Positions 56,013-64,000 of a stretch of 64,000 nucleotides of DNA are shown here, piece by piece (within the stretch, counting starts at the first letter, position 1; each line of letters opens with the position of its first letter). The translations under genes and the position numbers were made by a program. Origin of the DNA: Hetaerina americana (taxonomy: Eukaryota > Arthropoda > Insecta > Odonata > Calopterygidae); the NCBI GenBank assembly GCA_022747635.1, contig JAKTNV010000007.1, positions 5,521,405-5,585,404 on the forward strand. Direction: 5' to 3'. The notes under the pieces were generated by a model. It searched no databases. It had not been told where the DNA came from and was given only the letters and a program-made list of their open reading frames with translations.

Positions 56013-59000
56013 AATGTTCTGAGGAATAAATATATATACACTCATATAAATTAGGATAATTCAGGCAGGCAAGTATGAAACCTCCTTCGGCCTGATCGAA
56101 TTCCCTCCCACGACTACCTACTACGATACGTACGCAGATTCACAGGATACTATATTTTTTCACGCGAAAAATCCAGCAGAGCAAAGAGGTACGCGTACCT
56201 TTCCCGACTCTCTCTCTTTCGTGTGTGCGCCCGCGGTCCTCGTGACGCGCCCCCGGGCGGCGGCTGGGTTTTAGACCCCGCGTTCCTTCCCGTCGCCCAC
56301 ACTCGCCCGTCGCGCTGACAACCTCCCCTCACTATCAATCAGCGAACCGTCAATCTCTGCCACTTCGCCCGCGCACAATCCCTGACGGCCACGCAGGATT
56401 CGTCCCGGACAAGTTTGGAAGGGATTAACAATTGCGGGCTCCCCTTTGTCGCTCCATTATGAGCACCATCACCCGCGATGGCGGACGGAATACCTCCTTG
56501 GCACACTCCTACGCCATACTTATCATGCTGGAAACAAGCAGGCCATGCGCGGTGACAAAGAGCCAGGTCGATTTGTCATAGCGTATGATATGAAACCCAC
56601 GGAGAATGAACGACTTCGGTCGCACATTGGCAGCGCTCATTGCACGCGCGCCGCCAGCCTCAGAGAGCGTTTGGATTGTGACGTGGCATTATAGGTGCTT
56701 GAAGCACTTCTTTCCCTCCAAGCAGCGTTTCGCTCCCAGGTGCCATGATGTCTGAATAACATTCCTCAAGACGTGAGCACTGACCTTAATGGTACGTGGA
56801 ACCATATTTATCCTGGTCGATATTTCCACATTGTTACTTCTTCAATGTGGTACTTAAAGTGCTACGGAATCAATGTTCGGAGTTCGCCAAAATAAGAAAA
56901 CTTCAACAATGAGAAAAATTGAAGCTTAATTCCTGCAATCAAGTATTTTAATTAAATTCTTTTATTTTTATTAAGAATAAAATGGGTGCTATATACTTTT
57001 CTATTTAAAAATTAACCGCTTAATTGGGTCATAGATATTTTACCAATTACTAGTGCGAAAGCATTCTACGGTACAGACATTTATATAAAATAATAAGACA
57101 TGCAGTTTATTTATGAACAGAGGGACGTTTTGGGAGGATGTTTTTTTTTAAATGGGCAGTGAATGAGTAGACATATGCCGTGAACGCGATCAATGAAAAT
57201 AGTACGACAAGTGTGAGTGTGAATTATGAAATGAAGCATTCTGGGAAACAAGGATGCTCAATGTTAAACCACGGCCATTGAATCGATCTATGAGTGAGGA
57301 GGCATTGATGCAAGGGCGAGACATGGATCGGAGTCTCGCACTACGTGAGCGCCATATGGCGACGACGGAGCCGTGCTGAGCTCACGGAAATCTGAGCGTA
57401 AGGGATAGCGTCAATGAAGTAGTAAAAGAACATATCAAAAAAAGAAAGGAATACGGAGAATGGGAAATATGACTGAAATGCGAATTTAAGTGACTAAACA
57501 AATGAAAAATTTTAAATTTTGCTGCAAGTTCGCAGAATGCTGTGAAATAAGGTAGGTTGGATTTAAAATGCGTGTCAATGCCGGCGGGAAGTTTTTTCGT
57601 CGCATGTGGAGCCTGTGATAAAAATCAAAGTTGTCGAAGTGATTAAAAAGGCAGTGTACTTTTCCCAATTGTATTATTTTCGGGTACACTCGATGCACGC
57701 CAGGATAAGCACAAATATTGACTAAATTCGAGGGGCACGTGATTGTGAGAGTCCTCGAGGAATGTTTAAGGTATGAAAATGGGAGGGGTGTGAGAAGGAA
57801 TGAGAATTGATATGGCCTATTGGAGATATGTACAGTGGATAATAGGAAGAGGAAAACTAAGAAAAGCCAAAAACGTTCTCTTTTAATAAGAGGTCTCTCC
57901 AAAAGGTTCCAACGTTAGCGTTCATTGCAGATTGCAGTAATTTGGATTCATGAATTCTATTAACACCTGTTTACACTAATTAAAAGCTATACTATATATA
58001 TATGATCAAGGACACGCTTTTGAAAACATTGAACACATTAAAAAGATTTGCGTGACTAAGTATTCAGATATTATTTTAGCCGAGACTGAAATGACGTCCC
58101 TGGAAAAATCGAACTTAATGAGGCTTATTGGAGAAAATAATAACAATATTAATCGAGAAGCAAAAAAGGACGACATTGTTTTATTTATTACAAAAATGGT
58201 TTTTTCACATTGTGTGGTATTATTTTATAGAGTATTAAGAGGATAAACACGAGTGAATTGAATCTGTAAACGAAATTCTCCGGGCGTTAATGATATGGAT
58301 CAAGCAGCAACATTTAAATAAACGAATACCCTTAATTCAACACTGTCTCCTTTTCACTTACCTTGGCTTCACAATTTATTTATCCGCTAAGTCGCACATT
58401 CCATTATTCGATTAAATAAAAAGAATCTCAAAGAGAGAAATAAGGACGAGGGCGATAAATCCGTCTTCTCTAAATGTGAGGTTTCATTGAGCACGAATGG
58501 ATTAAAAAAAAAAGAAAATGGAATCCGCCGACGGTGAGGACGAGAAATGTATCGGCAGAACTAAATTTGAAAATAAAATGAAAGCGTTCTTCTCGCCCGC
58601 ATTTTGAAACTAAATTCCTGGCAGAAAAAAATACAAGGCATTCGGCGAGAAGCAATTCCCGGTTCGCCCCATTGAATAGGCAATTAGAATTTCGTCCTCC
58701 CGATAATTTTCTCGTATCTCACCGGGCATGGTCCCCAGACGCCCCTTCCCAACTCGAGGGAAGCCATGGATCACCCCGACTCATCTTTCCGAAACCGCGG
58801 ACATCAATTACTGTTCGGCAGATGGTCCAGGGCGGCGGGAGTATAATGGTGATGGAGTGCGGGGATGGGTTTGAGCGTACATCGAGGTGTGCGTGGGAGG
58901 GCCAAAGGGGGGGGGGCTCCGAAGGGGGCGTCGACGCAGTAAATCAAGGGAATCGCCCCGCCGGACTTGTTTCGCCTCTCCCATCATCAGCGTATCCCTT

Positions 59001-59439
59001 GCCTTTTCCACTCTCAGGGCTCACTCACACCAAACTCGTGTCGTCACCACCCACCCCCCCGGCTTATTCCCGCAAGAAGGGATCCCTCTTACGTGATCTC
59101 TGCCCACCGCCGCCCAGGGAGGTGGCGGCGGATGGCCCGGGGACCGACCCCGGACCGTTGGGGCGCCGCATCCCGATCACTCGACCCACTTTATTTATTC
59201 CTCTTGACGCTCAACGCCCTCTCTCGAGAGTACCCCGTTTCACATCCTCCCATTTGCGCATCGAAATTTGAGCGTGCGAATTTTACGAGCGAGTGAAATG
59301 AGACGCCGAAGAAAGATTTGACGACGAAAAGGAAAATTTAGCCAAGGTTTTTGAATTGTAATTTAAAAAAAATATTTTCAGGTTTAAATTTCAATCAGTT
59401 CAGTCAGTTTTTTTCAGCGAATATGATATTTTGTGCCTA
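56013..59439. other. 3.4 kb without recognised gene; GC-rich 56160-56420 and 58670-59270
   Basis: Two GC-rich blocks in AT-rich DNA. The second keeps a 199-codon plus-strand frame (58672-59271) and overlapping others; none has a recognisable domain and all are Pro/Arg/Ser rich, as expected from composition. A short TA tract lies at about 57990-58004. Confidence 0.4.
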
Positions 59440-60140
59440 AAGTCGTAATTTGGATACCAAATCAGTACTGATACTAGTCACAAAAAAGGGAAAAGTGGCA
59501 AAATCACAAGTATAAAGTGTTACAGTAGAAGTAATTATAAGAAGGATTATAAGTGTTATTTCAAAGACAGCAAAATATGATTTCAGATATATAGTATTAC
59601 GATTGTCTGATTGTATTCTCTGTAATATTTGTGAGATTTCTTCACACCAATGCCATAAAAGGGAAAAAATGGCATTAGGTGAAGACTAAAAAACACTGCA
59701 AGTTTGATTTCACATGCGGCAAAGGTATTACTCGGGATCAACGACAAAATTAGAGAGAAAATCAGAACTTGGGAGAGGATCAGTTGGGGTTTAGAGAGTG
59801 CGCGTGATGCCATAGCAATAATGAGGTCACCAGACGAGAGAACTGGTTGTGTTTGCAAGAGTAAATGCAACCAGGATGTGTGTATTCGTACGCTTGCTAG
59901 AATTTGAGAAGGCGTTCGGCAGAGTAAACCAGCACAATTAGTGAAAGTGTTGCATTAGATGTGAGGCTGGAAGAGTTTCTAGAGATATTGAGAGGCAATG
60001 TAATGCCGAAGAGGTAAATAGACGGGAGGAACACCAAGAAGGCAAGGTGGGGGAGGAATAAAAAGAGGCATTTTTGATGGCGTTGAGGGAGGCAGAATGT
60101 ATGCGAAGCAAAACAACGGATTTTTGAATTATTAAGCATC
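59440..60140 (+). pseudogene. RTE LINE relic (subfamily shared with 43575)
   Basis: The plus strand carries CCAAATCAGTACTGATACTA and GTCACAAAAAAGGGAAAAG (VLIPTPKKGK-like). Then TTTCACATGCGGCAAAGGTA encodes the SHAAKV region, GATCAGTTGGGGTTTAGAGA followed by GCGCGTGATGCCATAGCAAT encodes the QLGFR--ARDAIAIM region, and a motif A remnant EFEKAFGRVN lies at about 59905. The end of the post-RT domain is suggested by GGCGTTGAGGGAGGCAGAA. Only scattered blocks remain, and an AT-rich stretch (about 59530-59640) interrupts the first part. Confidence 0.7.
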
Positions 60141-61089
60141 GTAAACTCGAGAGAACATTTTTTCATGTTAGTTAACGTTTAAGAGTACAGAGATGTCACC
60201 TCTAAAAATATATGAAAGTCATCTCATTGGCTTTAACTCTCGTATTATTTCATTTTAAAATTATCCTAATTCCTTTTCTAAGTTTTTAAAGAATCAACTA
60301 ACAATAAGAGGCAATGCACTACAACATATGTTACTGATCTATCACAATAAGATTCAACATATACTCATGTATAATATGTCTCATTTATGAAATAAAGCGT
60401 TTCTAACGCCAGAAGTAGTTCAAATACAAATTATATTCACAGCAATTACAAATAAATAATGTCTAAGATCGGTTTTGCTCGTTAGAAAAATAGTCAGTAT
60501 TGTATTTTTCCACATAGATATTCTGAATATCCATACGATTCCATTCCATTAGGACAGCGCTTCTTTCATGGCCGACTCAAGGCATCCACAATTAAGATGC
60601 AGTCAACAGCTATGTAGAATATAAAAAAATGTATGCATCATGCAAAAAATTGTAGTTCACCTATCTTATAATTTTAACTAATGCCTGAATGATGTTGAAA
60701 TATTATCGTACAGCTGGGATTCCAAGCTTAACCTGTCAAGTCAAGACTACACGTGATGTAATCGTATAGGGCCTCAAAGAGGGAGCATTTTGAGGCGAGA
60801 CCGGCTGCCCACGGAACGGAAGGTGGCTCTGATGAATGTCAGAGGCGCATAGCGATCCGGGGTCCTCGGAACACACTCCTCTCCAAACTCTTAATCCTCA
60901 CTCATGGCAGGTGACATTGCAAACAGGAATCTTCCCGACACGGGAGGGTTTCTTCTCTGCGCGAGAACAAAATCTTTCGAACCTTCCTCTGGGAAATAAC
61001 AGGATCACTTGACAACGGCGTGACGTAAACATTCTGCTTCTGACGGCAGTGCTGCTCATTCATATTTATATTTTTCAAATTTATTCTAT
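60141..61089. other. No recognised gene
   Basis: AT-rich unique-looking sequence. Confidence 0.4.
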
Positions 61090-61640
61090 CTATGTACACT
61101 TCAAGTCAGCACTAAGGTGTGGGGCAGGGGGTGAATACGCACCAGAATAATTTTACCCGAACATGACCCTACTGCGGTCGAACTATGTTATTATGATCCC
61201 CTATCGTTTGTGGATTAAATGACATCTTAAATTTATTCATTCTACACTTAATCTATCTAATTTTACTAGCATGATCTCTCCTACCTCAGTAAAATGGGGG
61301 TGACAATACATTTTCAACATCAATGCTTAAGAGACCTCCTTCCAATTTACGCAAGAACTTCAATCTATAATTTAACCATCTCTCTGTGAGTGATTCCCAG
61401 CCTAAATGCTAATATTTTGGATAAACTATTAAGTTTATCATAACAATGTTTTACAAATCTAGCTCCTCTACGCTGCACACGATCCAATTCGATAGTCAAG
61501 CCAACTTCGTGAGGATCCCATATACTGACCGCATATTATAAATGAGGCCTAATCAACGACAGATAACATTTCCCTTTGACCTTTTCATCACATTCATCCA
61601 GCACTCTTCGAATAAATCCTAATTTTTTGTTTGTGTTATA
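61090..61640 (-). pseudogene. CR1/L2-like LINE relic, RT C-terminal part and 3' end
   Basis: Minus-strand translation reads LGFIRRVLDECDEKVKGKCY, LSLIRPHL-YAVSIWDPHEV, LTIELDRVQRRGARFVKHCY and DKLNSLSKILAFRLGITHRE. This is the diagnostic post-RT sequence of CR1/L2/jockey-type LINEs (K-K-YLSLVRPHLEYA--VWDP------E-VQRRAARF). It is followed by RDHASKIR, CRMNKFKMSFNPQTIGDHN and a 3' UTR with CACCCCCTGCCCCACACC. Stops interrupt the frame, but the first ~80 codons are nearly open. The family is the same as the 3' end at 7650-7940. The 5' limit at about 61640 is where similarity to RT is no longer visible. Confidence 0.8.
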
Positions 61641-61920
61641 TTAAAATTAGATGCAAGGAGTTCAGAGAGACAAAGTGCATTGTGTGATTTCTTACTTTCG
61701 TGTGGATTTGAGAATATTCAGATCGCATGAAATATTAGAAAATGATTTCGTAGATTCATTACGAGCACGTTCCTTCGTTCGATGTCCAAAACAAAAAATG
61801 CAATGCACAATCAAATCAAAAGTTCTCAGTTCTCTTGGACTTTTATTTTCCTTTCCAATGCATTTCATAAGAAGCGATGACACTAAACGTTGATTTTCAA
61901 AATTTTGAGAAGCAAAATCC
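61641..61920. other. Short stretch between CR1/L2-like relic and SINE fold-back
   Basis: Under 300 bases of AT-rich sequence. The 80-codon frame at 61651-61893 has no recognised motif. Confidence 0.3.
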
Positions 61921-61924
61921 AATG

Positions 61925-62017
61925 CAATGCAACAATTTCAGGGTGTAAAAATCATTCGCCCAGACTCCGGGATCCGGTCAAGGCGAATGATGTTCATACT
62001 CTGAAATTGTTGCATTG
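61925..62017. repeat. Fold-back of SINE family 2 tail
   Basis: Arms 61925-61960 and 61982-62017 are imperfect reverse complements. Each reads outward as GGCGAATGATNTT-ACAC/ATAC-CTGAAATTGTTGCATTG, the family-2 SINE tail seen at 35165-35210. The centre holds CTCCGGGATCCGG, a trace of the tRNA-like head. It looks like two SINE copies joined head to head. Confidence 0.65.
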
Positions 62018-62020
62018 TAT

Positions 62021-63307
62021 GAGAAGCAATTTGACTGCTGGGGCAAAGCTGGTGGGAAACCGACCACCATTTTACTCTAGGTATCCATGGGTCCCAGATT
62101 GGATCTCCGTTGTGTGCTGGGAGTGTGGTTTTCTTCAAGGGATCGTTACGGAACGAAATTATATTTTCGTGTACCTGAAGCAAACGACTTCATCAACATA
62201 ATAATTTCCCTTCTGGTTACATTTCCTGCAGTAGTAGAGGGATGACTCTATCGGTGACATATGTGACTCTAGCACACCATATTCTTCCACTTATTCATTC
62301 GTTCAGCGATGATTTAGTCTTGTTACTTTAACACTTTCCGGCAGCTTGCCCGACTTGCTCCAAGGGAGTGATAACCACTGTACTCATTCGAAGCAGTCGT
62401 CGTCCGGAGAGCTCAAGTGTCGGATGGCGGCATCATTCGGTCATCGGCCTTGAGCGGGGTGTGGGAGTAAGAAGCGCGGGCGGTCGCCTTACACGTTCGC
62501 GATGGATGGCCGGCGTCACACATTCGCAGGGGCGATTCGCCGGCGACGATCCACGCAAGGGGCCGCGCGAGGGGATTGGGCCGTTGACGTCACGCCATCG
62601 GGACTTAGCAAATGGGGTGACCTCGGTGACCTCGAGACGTTAATGCCCCGTGGCCACGTTTAAAATCAGATTTATTCCATGTGATTTGTTTTGCTCGCCG
62701 AACATATCCTCACAAAAGCGCCGAAGATCGTGGGCATCACCAAAGATCGTGGAGCTGCGAAAAAGACTGTTAGAAGGGAGGCCGACGAAATTTTTGCAAG
62801 CCGTTCACCGGAGTTCCGGGAGTCTGTTCGATTGGCGCGGGAAATCATGTGAATCGCGATTGCCTGGCGTCCGAATGTGGTTCACCTTAAATGGAAAAGC
62901 CATTTTCTTGCCAACCTTGCGTGCGTTCGTTCAGTTGGAGGAGTTGTTGGCATATATCGACAATGGTCAAGTAACTCCTTACTCACAGCGGTTCCAGGGT
63001 ATCTTTGAACAACTCGTGTGCTCCTTCCCCTGAACCACGGTCTTGGACACCCTGAGGGGTCCACGGCCGGAGTGGCCCTCCTCTCCCTCTCGCTTTGCCC
63101 TCCTCACTTGCCATGGCGCTGAGTTGTGCGTCGATTTTGAAAAAGATGCACCACAGAGGCATATCTCAAAATGTATTTCCCCAACATCAACCTTTTTCGG
63201 CGAACTATTTCTATTGATACTCTAGTTCGGGTGGTAGAGTCATCATTGAACCACGCCGCCAACAGCTACATTGGAGCATAAGCACTAAAATGACTGATTA
63301 AAAATTA
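62021..63307. other. No recognised gene; GC-rich 62390-62640
   Basis: The plus-strand frame at 62650-63033 (127 codons) has no recognisable domain. The GC-rich part is CpG-containing. Confidence 0.35.
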
Positions 63308-63416
63308 GTTAGGCTAATGCCGACGCCGGGTTCCTGTCAACCCTTCATCCTTTCCAATCCATTCCTATTGGCGCAGAAGACCTCAGCGACCGGTCGCCTC
63401 CCCTAAAACTACTACG
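63308..63416 (+). mobile_element. tRNA-derived SINE (family 1), copy c, 3' part only
   Basis: TAGGCTAATGCCGACGCCGG, then GTTCCTGTCAACCCTTCATC, CGCAGAAGACCTCAGCGACC and GGTCGCCTCCCCTAAAACTA, ending ACTACGAAAG, match the 3' half of copy b (34084-34398) in inverted orientation. The tRNA-like head is missing, as for a 5'-truncated copy. Confidence 0.8.
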
Positions 63417-63594
63417 AAAGCTGACAAAGTTTATCTCGTACATACTCCGAATTTCTTTTGACCAGTACTTGATTTGGGGTGCGAACCTCACCAGCAGCTG
63501 GGGCGTTTTTTGAACGCCTCAAATAGTTCGGCTATTCGACCCATTCGGAATACAGATGATTAGAGATACGAGGGAGAGAGTGAGCGATCACAAA

Positions 63595-63901
<307 letters not shown>

Positions 63902-64000
63902 AGCACAACACAACTTGGACAAACAGTTGAGGTAAATTTAGCATGCCACCATTTCCACAGCATTCAATGTTTTCATTGAAAACAAAGAAATACATTAACT

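Noticed and set aside
58672..59271. 199-codon plus-strand frame
   Set aside because: GC-rich block with overlapping frames in two other phases, no recognisable domain and no splice or start context.

Overview
The window looks like gene-poor, repeat-rich nuclear DNA of an animal, most likely an arthropod with a large genome. Reasons: long (TA)n, (GA)n and (TG)n microsatellites, no dense run of long ORFs, and many decayed transposable elements of animal type: RTE-clade and CR1/L2-like LINEs, Tc1/mariner transposases, tRNA-derived SINEs and Penelope-like elements (PLEs) with hammerhead-ribozyme motifs. I cannot name the species. No complete host gene is visible. The best host-gene candidate is one 51-codon open segment with good splice signals (42337-42489) that distantly resembles an insect gustatory-receptor exon.

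Layout. 0-10 kb: TA microsatellites, one copy of an unclassified ~1 kb repeat (610-1572), a tRNA-derived SINE (2265-2575), GC-rich blocks, a PLE fold-back carrying two inverted hammerhead motifs (7352-7572), a CR1/L2-like 3' end (7650-7940) and a mariner relic (8047-8517). 10-19 kb: an RTE relic (10030-10645), a mariner relic (15495-16135), and a second, larger PLE fold-back (17112-17723) whose arms encode the C-terminal tail of the PLE protein and carry outward-facing TATA and hammerhead-like signals. 18.97-22.36 kb: a nearly full-length RTE LINE with frameshifts and stops. 22-31 kb: mostly AT-rich sequence without recognisable genes. 31.6-35.3 kb: two mariner pieces and a SINE cluster. 38.9-45.2 kb: a tRNA-like SINE head, two copies of a hairpin element with target-site duplications, an RTE interrupted by a mariner-containing segment, a second RTE relic, and the chemoreceptor-like exon. 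47-51 kb: a SINE, an RTE relic and the second ~1 kb repeat copy. 52.9-55.3 kb: (GA)n, a SINE and a 5'-truncated inverted RTE that lacks its FADD catalytic motif. 55-64 kb: GC-rich blocks, RTE and CR1/L2-like relics, a SINE-tail fold-back, and a TA/CA microsatellite complex containing a thrice-repeated unique island.

The strongest theme is that several independent insertions share one architecture: an inverted duplication of a retroelement 3' region, with a short extra tail on only one arm, flanked by 12-15 bp target-site duplications. Two are clearly PLE-derived (7.4 and 17.1 kb). Two more (39.0 and 44.2 kb) have the same architecture with a different sequence that ends in a somewhat similar tail. 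A SINE tail at 61.9 kb is also folded back. All of this was read by eye; no alignment, folding or database search was run.
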